NCBI RefSeq assembly: GCF_001039355.2
Contig: NW_019775484.1
Location: 172,235-236,234, forward strand
Source of the DNA: Lingula anatina
Taxonomy: Eukaryota; Brachiopoda; Lingulata; Lingulida; Lingulidae
DNA: 64,000 bases
Direction of reading: 5' to 3'
In this document: positions 23,266-33,452 of the stretch, in pieces
Layout: each line of letters starts with the position of its first letter
Numbering within the stretch: position 1 is the first letter of the stretch
Notes under the pieces: generated by a model
What the model was told of the DNA's origin: nothing
Databases searched by the model: none
The model's input: only the letters and a program-made list of their open reading frames with translations
Position numbers and translations under genes: made by a program

Positions 23266-25110
23266 TCACTGGTGTAATTGCACTTTTCTGCACACTCTGA
23301 GTTTTTGCAAGTACTGACAAACCACGAATTTGCACAACTCCAGGAGGTCTTTTAAATTTCTAGTGTGTGGGATTTCTTTCTTCATGAGGAAGCACATGCA
23401 CTTCAGTGCACCAATGAAAGCCTTCGTTTCCCACCTGTGATTGTCTGTATCCACCGCCAAACTGTGAGACACCTGATGCATGATGGACTGCAGGGTTCTC
23501 CCCAGGAATTGAAAATAGCCCTTATTTTTTTTTACGCAAGAGCACCGAAACTCGCGAAGCGAGGCACAAAGGGGGGGGGGGATGTGCCCTTCGGAGGAAA
23601 AACTTTCATTATTTCATGCAAAAAGGGTGCAATCCCATGCAATCTGAAGCTATCATTTAATCGTTACGACATAGCCCATTTGCAGGACCAAATTTAGCGG
23701 GAAAATCAGGGCTAGACACTTATGAGCACCTGTCCGAATTTCAATCCAACCTATCCAACAAAACTAATATTTTTTTAATTCATACCATTGAACTTTGTAA
23801 GTAAATATGTGTAGTCATACATTTAATGCATTTATTGCCAAGACATTAAATGAAATGAGCCGGAAAATGCACCTGAAAGTGGATTTATTTTCAGATAAAA
23901 AGTTATTTTTTCATACTTGTGAACTCCTGAAGATTTAATCTTGCATATAAGTCTGATTTAACATTATAAAGTTTCAACAAGATCTTCAGTCCCAAAGATT
24001 TCACGTTCTATAGTGAGTAGATAGCATACAACGTATTTGATTGACAGGCAGTATGTTGCCTGGACAACGAACTAGATACAGCCAGTTCATCTAGTCCAAT
24101 CTGGCTTTGTAACAAGCACAGTACTTGTGTTGTTTCTGTAACGGTCTTTCTCTCTAGAGCACGTACATTTTTAACCAAATAAATATTCAGTAGTGAGCCT
24201 GTTATGTGAATAAAGTTTGTCTGATGAAGTTCTGGAGGGTGTTCACTTTCATAACTTGACGGTAAGTTTGCTCAGACTTCGTTTTGTGACTGCACATGTT
24301 TTGTGCCAAAAGTAGGTCACTCTTTTCAGTACCGTCTAGGAGGAGACAAAAAGACGTTAGTATGCATCAAAAATGATTTTTAAAAGATTTTTGCTCCAAA
24401 TTTCTCATAAATCATGACCTGTCTGTCGGACAGCCAACCCTGCAACTTCACCTGTCCGAGCTGAGTTTTTACCTGACCCGGACAGGCGCTGATGTATTAA
24501 ATAGCGTTGCATCTTTTCTGATATTTTCTCTTGCCGCATGGATACATTTATTTATAAATGATCACGACTGCTACTATTCTTCAGTCAAAATAACATGAAG
24601 GATAGACTATTTATATATTTCTCCAAAAATATAGATAAAGCAAACAAATCTCACAGAATTACATTGATGACGAAACTAATAAGCAGATGTTGATATTCGA
24701 AACTTGTCAGAACGCAGGTCCCGTGCCCTCAACATAAGATGTTATACTGGCAGAATAAAAATAAACAACTTAACGTCCAAGTACGCACACAAGTCGTTTA
24801 CGTCGCGACTGTCAGGAATAAAGGCATTAAAGGCATTGGTCACACACACACTCTTAAAGGGTATCGGAGTTCAAAGAATCGTGTCGGCAAAAAAAGAAGT
24901 GTATCGGCAAAAAGAGATGCATATCGGCAAAAAAAAAAAATGCGTATCGGGGCCGATACGCTATAAAGGCCTGGGGAGAACCCTGGACTGTTCATGCCTC
25001 TTAATAGTGTCTTCTCTGAACGTCTGGCACGACTTGGTCCAGATATCAGTTCCTTTCTTGAACCTTTGACCATGGCTTGAACACCAGGCACAAAACACCT
25101 GTAACAATGC
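23266..25110 (-). pseudogene. ZNF862/C17orf113-like gene fragment, split by a transposon
   Basis: Two minus-strand segments belong to one frame. The first (about 25105-24991) encodes VFCAWCSSHG, then TDIWTKSCQTFREDTIKRHE, the C-x2-C...H pattern of the TTF-type zinc finger in ZNF862-like proteins. The second (23485-23266) encodes SIMHQVSHSLAV, KAFIGALKCMCFLMKKEIPH and NLKDLLELCKF, the typical next segment. Ignoring the element at 23491-24985 and one copy of its target duplication, the two join in frame. Such genes derive from hAT-type transposases and are numerous in invertebrates. The N terminus is cut off near the LTR at 25.4 kb and a stop follows the second segment, so it is probably a relic. 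Confidence 0.5.
23491..24985. mobile_element. non-autonomous DNA element with CAGGGTTCTCCCCAGG ends and 5-bp target duplication
   Basis: The 16-bp sequence CAGGGTTCTCCCCAGG at 23491-23506 is perfectly inverted at 24970-24985. GACTG flanks it on both sides (23486-23490, 24986-24990). The 1495-bp interior has no transposase. It includes a G10 run, an A-rich imperfect tandem of GTATCGGCAAAAA (about 24880-24945) and otherwise unremarkable sequence. It disrupts the ZNF862-like frame. A 5-bp duplication with CAG..CTG ends fits a hAT5-like group; that assignment is inference. Confidence 0.7.
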
Positions 25111-25423
25111 ATTTCTATGGTTATACAATGGTATTTGATGTTTATGTAGCGATACACAATAATTTAATGATGCAATGATCTTCCGTCTGACAGACATGCA
25201 ATAGCGTCGAAGTTGCTGCCTTTGCCCTGCTCTAAATGATTGTGAATGCACTTTTATTGATATTTTTAGTTAACAAATGGGTTCAAAGTCTCGTAAAGCT
25301 TCTCACATTTTCAAAAAAATCTAATCATACTGGATTAAAAACGTACAAATATATCATAACATTGGTTTGTTCACGTTCAGGTGGATTGCTGGAGGGGCAG
25401 GTCTTATATTCAAGACTGTCAAT

Positions 25424-25804
25424 TGTTACGCCTTCGCAGCCGAGTGCCATATGAAGGTACAAATAACAATGTACTTACTGGTGTCCTAGAGTCAATAACA
25501 GAATCTGCAATCACTGTAATAGAGGTCTACGAGCCAAAAAGAGCCCAAAGAGCAAAGACCACAAGAGAGAGCTACAAGAGCCAAGAGACCGCAAAGAGGC
25601 CGATTTATTTTAAGTCACACCTTATATACAAGTTCAGATAATACACGTTTACCAATCAGAACCAATTATACAGTGAAGAGTTTTACCTTTAAGTTATCAA
25701 TGACAGGAGAGATTCAAACTTGCACACCGGACAACACTTTACTTATAGAGACATCTACCGGTAGCAATATAAAACAATCTCAACTAACGCACTACATCGT
25801 CACA
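25424..25804 (-). mobile_element. Gypsy 3' LTR
   Basis: 381 bp from TGTTACGCC to CGTCACA on the plus strand, same family as 1308-1642. On the minus strand it is immediately preceded by AAAAGGGGTGAGAG (25805-25818), a polypurine tract, which fixes it as the 3' LTR of the Gypsy material at 25.8-28.6 kb. The extra length relative to the solo LTR is a purine-rich imperfect duplication around 25530-25600. Confidence 0.8.
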
Positions 25805-25818
25805 CTCTCACCCCTTTT
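25805..25818 (-). promoter_or_regulatory. polypurine tract of Gypsy element
   Basis: AAAAGGGGTGAGAG on the minus strand directly abuts the LTR start TGTGACG, the usual primer site for plus-strand DNA synthesis. Confidence 0.65.
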
Positions 25819-26149
25819 GACGAACCATTACTTTAAATTGTTAAACTGACAATTATTATAATTCAGCAACTGAAATCATCCTTTACATTTAAAATAAGCA
25901 AGTAAAGCAAATAAGTTCATTCTTGTTATACCAGGAGTCAACATTTAACTTTAACTGCTTAGCAAAGTCAATCAAGTCGGACGTCTCTCATAAATAAATG
26001 TCCATCCTTAGGAATGCAAAGCAAACTTTTTAAAATCCATTATCACTTTAAATCAACTTTAAAGTACACAAAGTGATTTTAACTCAAAGTTGCTCAAAAT
26101 AATATTATTAATGAGAACAATGTCAATGTGAAATGTCAAATCATTATAT

Positions 26150-26383
26150 AGTCCATTTTTCATCCATGCAGTAAAGTAAATTTCATCCATTCTATTCCTT
26201 TATCAAATAATTGTCCTTCATTAAGTATGCTTCCCATATAAATTGAAAGTCTTGACTGTTGTAAAGTTTGTGGTATAAAATTTTTAATAGCTATGTTGAA
26301 TAGCTATATCGGGTAGCTCAATCCATGCCTTAGTACACCAATCATATCCTTTCTCTTTTTCTAAAATAGTTTGACTCATCCAT
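26150..26383 (-). pseudogene. diverged second copy of the Gypsy 3' accessory frame
   Basis: Minus strand: a pyrimidine-rich stretch ending TTTAG lies just before ATGG. An overlapping ATG opens a frame with TILEKEKGYDWCTKAWIEL that stops after HSY. One base shift later it continues with FIPQTLQQSRLSIYMG and FDKGIEWMK. This aligns along its length with the 86-residue frame at 26856-27116 (INWCTEW, LIPNSLYEARTLNYLG, LTEKGMEYM). It is therefore an old paralogue placed between that frame and the 3' LTR. Confidence 0.5.
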
Positions 26384-26623
26384 GGTCTAAATAAAAAATA
26401 CAAATAAGTAAATTAAATTCCTTTTATTTCAGCACTGCCGAAAAATTAAGGAAGTATTTGTATTTTTATCTTTAATTGTATAGAGAGGTGGGGATGCTTT
26501 GATTATATCATATGGTCCTCTATATAAGGGTCTAAGTTTCTTACTTTCTCCCTTTTTATGACTTTCATCCCTCAAATATACCTTCTGACCACAAGTATAT
26601 TCACTCTCTCTCAACTTTGCATC

Positions 26624-26905
26624 CTACAATTGTTTTTGACGTTTCTGCACACATTTCAATTTTTCTCTAGCCATTTTATGTGATCTATTTAGGCTTTCAC
26701 TCAAGTTTTTCAACCATTCATGAGTTTCATATGGTATCAAATTTTCATTCACACAACCTGTTAGTAAGTGCATTGGCATAAAAACTTCTCTCCCTAACAT
26801 CATCATGTTAGGAGTAAACCCTGTTGATGCATTCACAGTTGAAATGATATGATGTTTAGCATTCTTCTTTTGATATTTCTTTTCTATAATCATTAATATT
26901 GTCAA
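26624..26905 (-). pseudogene. Gypsy integrase fragment, unit 1
   Basis: Encodes STVNASTGFTPNMMMLGREV and then the CVNENLIPYETHEWLKNL region. Upstream of STVNAS the integrase sequence (DLPQLVMALH, seen at 19.2 kb) is replaced by sequence from the accessory frame, showing the recombination joint of the tandem unit. It is followed at 26614-26429 by the C-terminal segment CGQKVYLRDESHKKGESKK. Confidence 0.75.
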
Positions 26906-27116
26906 TCATGTACTCCATTCCTTTTTCTGTTAGAATGTTCTCCTTCCAGAGAGTGCCTAGGTAATTTAAAGTTCTCGCTTCATAGAGTGAATTTGGTATC
27001 AAACTCTGTAAAGCAATATTAAATAGAGAGGAAGGATTATCAGTCCATTCTGTACACCAGTTAATAGGCTCGTAGAGTACTGCTTCTAATATTTGCATGA
27101 TATTGGATTCATCCAT
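26856..27116 (-). CDS. unclassified small frame downstream of Gypsy integrase, unit 1
   Basis: An 86-codon frame begins MDESNIMQILEAVLYE and contains INWCTEWTDN, SLYEARTLNYLGTLW and LTEKGMEYMIDNI. Directly before the ATG, the minus strand reads a run of 14 T followed by AGATC, a textbook splice acceptor, so it may be expressed from a spliced subgenomic RNA, as env-position genes are. It has no signal peptide or membrane span, so it is not a classical envelope. It lies between integrase and the 3' LTR. Its end overlaps the recombination joint, so the native C terminus is uncertain. Confidence 0.45.
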   Translation of the reverse strand: MDESNIMQILEAVLYEPINWCTEWTDNPSSLFNIALQSLIPNSLYEARTLNYLGTLWKENILTEKGMEYMIDNINDYRKEISKEEC

Positions 27117-27303
27117 GATCTAAAAAAAAAAAAAAATACAAATAAATAAATTAAATTCCTTTTATTTCAGCACTGCCGAAAATTAAGGAAGTATTTGTAT
27201 ACAACTATATCTTAACTAATAAACAAAATATACATCATTATAATCATTCTAAGGTAAAATCTCTTAAATGAGATGGCATCTTAATTTGTCTACCAAATCT
27301 TGA

Positions 27304-27852
27304 TCATTTTACACTTGGTTCCACCAACTGTGGTTCATTCAAACGAAAATCATTCTCTCTTTCAACAAATTTTCTCAATCTGTCATGATGTACCACCTGG
27401 ATTTTTCCTTTTTTGTCTTTAATTGTATAGAGAGGTGGGGATGCTTTGATTATTTCATATGGTCCTCTATATAAGGGTCTAAGTTTCTTACTTTCTCCCT
27501 TTTTATGACTTTCATCCCTCAAATATACCTTCTGACCACAAGTATATTCACTCTCTCTCAACTTTGCATCCTACAATTGTTTTTGACGTTTCTGCACACA
27601 TTTCAATTTTTCTCTAGCCATTTTATGTGATCTATTTAGGCTTTCACTCAAGTTTTTCAACCATTCATGAGTTTCATATGGTATCAAATTTTCATTCACA
27701 CAACCTGTTAGTAAGTGCATTGGCATAAAAACTTCTCTCCCTAACATCATCATGTTAGGAGTAAACCCTGTTGATGCATTCACAGTTGAAATGATATGAT
27801 GTTTAGCATTCTTCTTTTGATATTTCTTTTCTATAATCATTAATATTGTCAA
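27304..27852 (-). pseudogene. Gypsy integrase C-terminal region, unit 2 (longest)
   Basis: 27852-27571 repeats the integrase fragment. 27561-27304 gives the longest C-terminal segment, with KVYLRDESHKKGESKKLRPL, then YRGPYEIIKASPPLYTIKD, VVHHDRLRKF and a stop after a VEPSVK end. This is the SH3-like DNA-binding tail that ends many Gypsy polyproteins. A stop (TAG) separates the two pieces. Confidence 0.75.
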
Positions 27853-28063
27853 TCATGTACTCCATTCCTTTTTCTGTTAGAATGTTCTCCTTCCAGAGAG
27901 TGCCTAGGTAATTTAAAGTTCTCGCTTCATAGAGTGAATTTGGTATCAAACTCTGTAAAGCAATATTAAATAGAGAGGAAGGATTATCAGTCCATTCTGT
28001 ACACCAGTTAATAGGCTCGTAGAGTACTGCTTCTAATATTTGCATGATATTGGATTCATCCAT
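27803..28063 (-). CDS. unclassified small frame downstream of Gypsy integrase, unit 2
   Basis: Same 86-residue product as at 26856-27116, again preceded by a T tract (16 T) plus AG just before ATG. The absence of differences between the two units favours a very recent duplication or an assembly repeat. Confidence 0.45.
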   Translation of the reverse strand: MDESNIMQILEAVLYEPINWCTEWTDNPSSLFNIALQSLIPNSLYEARTLNYLGTLWKENILTEKGMEYMIDNINDYRKEISKEEC

Positions 28064-28237
28064 GATCTAAAAAAAAAAAAAAAATACAAATAAATAAATT
28101 AAATTCCTTTTATTTCAGCACTGCCGAAAATTAAGGAAGTATTTGTATACAACTATATCTTAACTAATAAACAAAATATACATCATTATAATCATTCTAA
28201 GGTAAAATCTCTTAAATGAGATGGCATCTTAATTTGT

Positions 28238-28612
28238 CTACCAAATCTTGATCATTTTACACTTGGTTCCACCAACTGGTTCATTCAAACAAAAATCATT
28301 CTCTCTTTCAACAAATTTTCTCAATCTGTCATGATGTACCACCTGGATTTTTCCTTTTTTGTCTTTAATTGTATAGAGAGGTGGGGATGCTTTGATTATT
28401 TCATATGGTCCTCTATATAAGGGTCTAAGTTTCTTACTTTCTCCCTTTTTATGACTTTCATCCCTCAAATATACCTTCTGTGACCACAAGTATATTCACT
28501 CTCTCTCAACTTTGCATCATACAATTGTTTTTGACATTTCTGCACATTTTTCCATTTTTCTTTAGCCATTTCATGTGATCTATTTAGGCTTTCACTCAAG
28601 TTTTTCAACCAT
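28238..28612 (-). pseudogene. Gypsy integrase C-terminal region, partial unit 3
   Basis: Repeats KVYLRDESHKKGESKKLRPL and the HHDRLRKF motif, with two small differences from unit 2 (a TGTG insertion near 28480 and a deletion in the C-terminal proline-rich end). It stops abruptly at about 28612 against LTR sequence. Confidence 0.7.
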
Positions 28613-28637
28613 TCAACTAACACACTACATCGTCACA
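28613..28637 (-). mobile_element. 25-bp LTR end fragment
   Basis: The terminal bases of the LTR, ending CACTACATCGTCACA, are fused directly to integrase sequence. In minus orientation this is the first 25 bp of a 5' LTR, so the element has lost nearly everything between its left end and integrase. Confidence 0.65.
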
Positions 28638-29040
28638 CCATCTTTATTTTTGAACATAAAGGAAGAAACAATTTTTAGTTTTATTTGTTTGCTTTTTATC
28701 CATTTTTAAATGTTAATAAGATTCAAGGAAGCAATATATATTGTTCTACAAGGTGTGTTTAATAAAGCTGAATAGAATTTAAATGATAAGAGGCTTTGGG
28801 CTCTACTATTTTGTCCTTCATCAGTTCTTGTATGTCATCCATGTTCTTGTTTAATTCCTTTAGTTTGTCCATAATTTTAACAAGTGCCCCGAGTGTAAAC
28901 ATGGGCGCAGGTTGCTCTTGTCCCTCATGTGGCCCTTCTGCATTGCTTTCAAATGTAATTAACGTAGTTCCAAATTACCACTCTCTGATATTTCTTAAAG
29001 TCAATCTCTAGAAAAATATGTTACATCTGATATGTAGCAA
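28638..29040. other. AT-rich stretch without recognised gene
   Basis: Lies between the LTR fragment and a different integrase relic. A 71-codon plus-strand frame (28796-29011) has no domain and is probably chance. Confidence 0.4.
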
Positions 29041-29049
29041 ATATACGGT

Positions 29050-29560
29050 CAAGTTCATGTAACAGACTCTCTGTACTGTTGTAATGTTGAATGAGTGGCA
29101 CCACATATTGCTTTCAGTCAGTCTTCTGGTGTGGTTCCAGCATCCATAACATATCTAAAAGAGTACTATTTATTCTTTCAGTAATGCAATTACCCATTGG
29201 TTAGTAACTTGTTTTACGTGACTTCTCCATATCCCACTCAATTTACACATTTCTTTAATCATTTTTGACTCAAAATTTGTCCCTTGGTCACTATGGATGC
29301 ATTTAGGAAATCCGTAATGATAAACAAAATTTTGTAAAAATGCATCAGCTGTTGTCTTTGCCATTTGATATTTTGTGGGTACAGCCACTGCATATTTTAT
29401 GAAATGGTCCGTAATAGCTAAAATATGTTAATACCCACCTTTAGACAATTCCAAAGAAAGAAAATCCATGCAAACAATTCCAAAAGGTTGTTTACTTAGT
29501 ACATGTATATTTACCAAATAAACATATTTGTGGGTGACTAATGTTTTAGGCATCTTTTGC
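29050..29560 (-). pseudogene. Ty3/Gypsy integrase core relic of a second family
   Basis: Minus strand shows the RNase-H-like integrase core: PFGIVCMDFL with the first aspartate, AITDHFIKYAVAVPTKYQMA, then HYGFPKCIHSDQGTNFESK with the second aspartate. After a frameshift come TERINSTLLDML with the glutamate and KQYVVPLIQHYNSTE. Stops and frameshifts break it. The wording differs from the family at 26-28 kb, so two Gypsy lineages are present. Confidence 0.8.
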
Positions 29561-29599
29561 CTGATCTTATTCAGTTCTTCAAATCAACAGTTATATGTG

Positions 29600-30700
29600 G
29601 CCAATAACATGTCTGTCTCAAATTTAATATTCCTCTTTCCTTACTTAGGTGGCCAACATCATTGTGCACTCCCCACAGTGCTCTAGCTCTCTCTGTAAGC
29701 TTTTGGTAAGACCAACTGAAATCTTGTTTCTCCAGCTATTTCTGCTCTTCTATATAAAACACCTTTCCATACTTCTAACCTTGGAAACTCTTTACCAAAA
29801 GCTTTCATTCACTATTTTCATGATACTGTTCAGATAACATTATAAAAACAAATGCAGATTAATGACCTCAAATTTATTCCAAAACCAAAATTTTACCTTC
29901 AAATATAGAAAATTATTTTAATTCTTTTAATTGTGAGAGGCAGGAAGTATATTTAAATCATAGAAATATATTCTTTCTGAACTCACCTATTTTTGTTTTT
30001 TGTTTGTTTTTTTTTTTTTTTTTGGGGGGGGGGGAGACCGCTCTCAGTCTCTGAATCTGTCTCTGTCTCAGTTGCGGTCTCTGTGATACCTTCCTCACTA
30101 TCTTCAGTGTCTCAATTAGAAAATATTTTGCACTAGTGTTATAGTGCACCTTAGCCATGAGTTCTTGTATGGAATCTGGAATAGGGGGAGGGGGTACAGT
30201 ACAAAAACAATTACAGTAAGATAGGGAGAAGTTAATGGCTGTTATCTTTGTCTTTGTAAAGACCAAAGAGATGCATGAGATCTACAATATACACTCCAAG
30301 AATTGATATTTACTGGTTGTAGCTAAAACCGTTCCTTCTGACTTCCCAAAATTCAAATTCTTAACAAACACACACACTGCGTTGGATTTTCTCATTTGCA
30401 GTTAATTTTGAAGTCTTTGAGCTGGGTCCTGTACAGTGACTCTCTGACAAATGCAGTTTGTAAGCACCATGCTTGAGGCACTTAATTATCCAAAGATATA
30501 TGCTGCACTTATTCAAATAGCAAGAAAATTTATGCATTTCCGTTTCTGGCTGGATATTTGTTTCTTGCTCGTTGTTGGTGTGTCCCTTGACCATCTTCAC
30601 TGTGTGCTGGTGCAATTCTCTCCAACGATAAAAATCTCAAAAGGGAATCATGTGCGAGCTTTTACCAAATTTGTACTGGGTTCTTAAACATACAAATAGC
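29600..30700. other. intergenic sequence with homopolymer tract
   Basis: Contains a T run followed by a G run at about 30008-30034. Open frames here are short, unrecognised and lack codon character. No gene is called. Confidence 0.4.
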
Positions 30701-30704
30701 AAGA

Positions 30705-31010
30705 CAGCAGGAGCATAGTAATCTGCTTTCTGCAAGGCAGGGCAACCCCTAAATTTAGTACCCCTAAATTTACTCATTATGCCCATAACTGTATACTTTA
30801 ATTGTCTATCTTACCTTCCCTCCATTAATTCAAACAACATGACGCCAAGAGCATAGTAATCTCCTTTCGCGAGGCAGGGCAATCCCTAAGTACCTCTGGA
30901 GTCATTTTCTTGGAGAGGGTAAAGTTCATTAAGTGGACCCCATGGATACTCTCCCCAGCCCCATTCAGAGGATGGGCGGACCCCAGATCACACAGTTAGA
31001 AAGAAAACAT
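30705..31010 (-). pseudogene. protein-kinase-like exon relics (two copies)
   Basis: Minus strand, about 31000-30890: LCDLGSAHPLNGAGESIHGV ... KKMTPEVL, resembling the DFG and APE blocks of a kinase activation segment. After a frameshift, GDYYALGVMLFELMEGR follows, resembling the D-x-W-SLGV-x-LYEL block, and then a GTAAG donor (about 30811-30814). A shorter degraded copy (KADYYAPAVLLFV) lies at 30700-30760. The catalytic loop is not in view and DFG is changed to DLG. A kinase-derived pseudo-exon is likely; the subfamily is unknown. Confidence 0.45.
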
Positions 31011-31460
31011 CAGTTTTAAAAAATTGAATAAAGAAATAAAATATTTCGTTTAAAAATAAGTGTTGAGCATGTCCAAAACATTCATGATCAATTGCTTTGA
31101 AAACCTATTTTACTCTAAGGGACCTTTATCTGCCTTTAGAAGATTCAAGGGTGGGTTCACAATTCCCAATTTGGGTTATACCCGGAGAGAAAAGCAACAT
31201 AAAATCACAGCATAGTTATAAAATATCTACTCTGTTTATTTCCCGCCTGTTGCCTGGTTTTATATCTGAAGTATTGGCCTGACAGACTGCTTGGTCGCAA
31301 ATCATCTTAACATTAGATAACTTAAATTCTCCTAATGAAACTGGTGCTTAAGTCACAGATCTCTAAAAGGATCCTCACTGTCATCTCTTATGTCAGAAAA
31401 ACCCTGAAAAGTCGCCCTCCTCATCACTGCTAAAGAAAACATCTGGGACAACATTGGCTG

Positions 31461-31709
31461 AACAGGATCCCTCCCCCTTCAAGGCGCTGATGATCCCAGT
31501 TGTTTGGTTGGACAGGATCCTCCTACTTCAACACGCTGATGATACCAGTTGTTTGGTTGGGCAGGATCCCTCCCCCTTCAATGCGCTGATTTTCCCAGTT
31601 GTTTGGTTGGACAGGATTCCTCCCCCTTCAACGTACTGATGATCCCAGTTGTTTGGTTAGACAGGATCCCTCCCCCTTCAACACGCTGATGATACCAGTT
31701 GTTTGGAAC
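31461..31709. repeat. 50-bp minisatellite
   Basis: Five units of 49-51 bp, each with CAGGATCC, CCCCTTCAA, GCTGATGAT and CAGTTGTTTGG. The array abuts and partly overlaps the C-terminal end of the Tigger relic. Confidence 0.85.
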
Positions 31710-32060
31710 GGCTTGAAAACCATTTCTGAGCTGATATTGTTTCATGCCAATACCACCGATGCAACGATGTCCTGTTTCCATGGCTGTCTGTCGCATGTGC
31801 TCCGTCCACATTTTCCTCAGGTGTACCTTGAACAGTCTATTCAAGGACATGTCTAGGGGCTGGGCCCTAGATGTACAGCCCCCAAGGATGACAGCCATGG
31901 TGGCATTGGCTTTGCATGCCACCTCTCTCACCTTCTCTGTTGTGTGTGCAGAAAACGTATCAAGAACCAATAGGGCTGGTCGTCTGATGTGGCGTAAATG
32001 TGGGCTGTCACTCCTCCAACCAAACTTAAGGGTGGCTTGCAAATTCCTACGTGCCTTGTG
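31578..32060 (-). pseudogene. Tigger/pogo-type transposase relic, copy 1
   Basis: The minus frame encodes PALLVLDTFSAHTTEKVREV, then ATMAVILGGCTSRAQPLDMS and LNRLFKVHLRKMWTEHM, the central and last blocks of the DDE_1 transposase domain (CENP-B/Tigger relatives). The aspartate of VLDTFSAH corresponds to the second catalytic position. The C-terminal end runs into the 50-bp minisatellite and the N-terminal DNA-binding domains are not seen. Confidence 0.75.
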
Positions 32061-33245
32061 ATAGTGTATGACAGATAGAATGCTGCATTGTCTGGAATGT
32101 TTCTTTTTTTGTAATTGCTGCCTCTATTTCCTCTTCTTTCAGGAGGTCCAGTGCTTTCTGGGAATTTGAATCCATTTCTCTGCAGTTTTGGTATCTGGTC
32201 CCAGGCCATGTTTCTCCACAAATACTTTTCATTTTCTTAATTGTCCCTTTCTTTGTTTTGAATATAAGCTAACATTTGGATGTTGTTTCTATAAAAGTAC
32301 ATGAGGATATTGCCTCTACAGTGGTTCATCTAGATTATTACACTCAAAAACTTAACTCTGTCACAGGGGTCCCTTTTAGCTTTATATTTTGGGCAATCCC
32401 TTTGATTTGGCTTTTGGCAAAAGCAGCAAGTCTGTATAGGGCAATTTTGTTGAGAGGTTGATTCCATTGATTTGTTTCAAAATGACTTGTTCTGTCAGTA
32501 ATTTTTGTTAGATCTTCCATGCATTTAATTTCAAGGGGATTGACATGCAGTTGATTTGGGGGGGGGGGGGGGGGGTTAAGAATTTAGGTTTGGGTTTCTA
32601 AAATACTTTCCAACAGTTGTTCAGTTTTGGAAGGAGGCACACACATCACCAGACTGAGCAGGTTCTACCTGATTAATGGCGAAATCATCACAATTTTTTT
32701 TCATGCTTTTTGGTCTCATGATAATCCTGACAGACATGCTGATTTTTAGAGAATTTGGAAAATGGCATCTTCTAAATAAGTAAACTGTACTATGTCGTTA
32801 AGCGTTTATTGGTCCAACTTGACAATGATCGCTATCTGAAACAGAAGATAAATTACATAAGTCTACCTAAATGATAATCCTATAACTGCCATCAAAATGG
32901 GGTGTATTAGATGGGCGTGTTTACTTGTCTCCGGATCTAGGCAACCTTGGCAAAATTTTGTAATGGCCCTATCTTAAAAAGTAAAAGAATCAGGGAGATC
33001 TGGATAGGCATCAGTCCCTTAGATAGCTCTTAAAGCAATGTCTGAACGTTTCCCAATTATTTTTTTCAGTCAAAATGTAGTTTTTTAGGTGAATCCTTAG
33101 GATCACCTCTGACTTTTTGAATTTTAGAAGATACTGTGGACTAAATAATAATGGGAACCTCATCATCTTCAGCTTTATAATAAACAGGTCTTTGATGGAC
33201 ATGATGTTCCATATTTTAATCGAAGTCCATATTGGACCTTAAGAC
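32061..33245. other. intergenic sequence, no gene recognised
   Basis: Contains a G run of about 18 (near 32558-32575). Open frames are under 100 codons and unrecognised. Confidence 0.4.
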
Positions 33246-33248
33246 CCC

Positions 33249-33452
33249 ATTCCCAGAGATTAGATCAATCTACTTTAGATCGACCTAACTCCCTGGGGGT
33301 TCACGCTAAATAGCTGTCAGCCGGGCGGACACGAAAGTTAATTACCCCCTTACAGCTTGTAGTAGGCGGGATGGACATTTAAGCCAGATTATCTGACAGT
33401 AATCTAGTGAGACCCCCTGAGGGGATAGATTGATCTAAAAGCTCTGGGAATA
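33249..33452. mobile_element. palindromic MITE, family A
   Basis: About 204 bp with inverted ends CATTCCCAGAG..TTAGATCAATCTA and nested inner palindromes (CCCTGGGGG versus CCCCCTGAGGGG). A relative lies at 46941-47196 and a half copy near 47375-47410. No coding capacity. Confidence 0.65.

Larger units (their letters stand above)
26429..28612 (-). mobile_element. tandemly amplified 3' part of a Gypsy element (period about 947 bp)
   Basis: The order integrase fragment, integrase C-terminal segment, accessory frame is repeated: full units at about 26450-27190 (with a roughly 230-bp internal deletion) and 27190-28137, and a partial unit from 28137 to 28612. Peptides at 26624-26905 and 27571-27852 are identical, as are 26856-27116 and 27803-28063. 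Poly-A/T length differs slightly between units. Such near-identity means recent duplication, gene conversion or assembly error. Confidence 0.75.

Noticed and set aside
31599-32061. Plus-strand frames over the first Tigger relic
   Set aside because: Antisense to a recognisable transposase.
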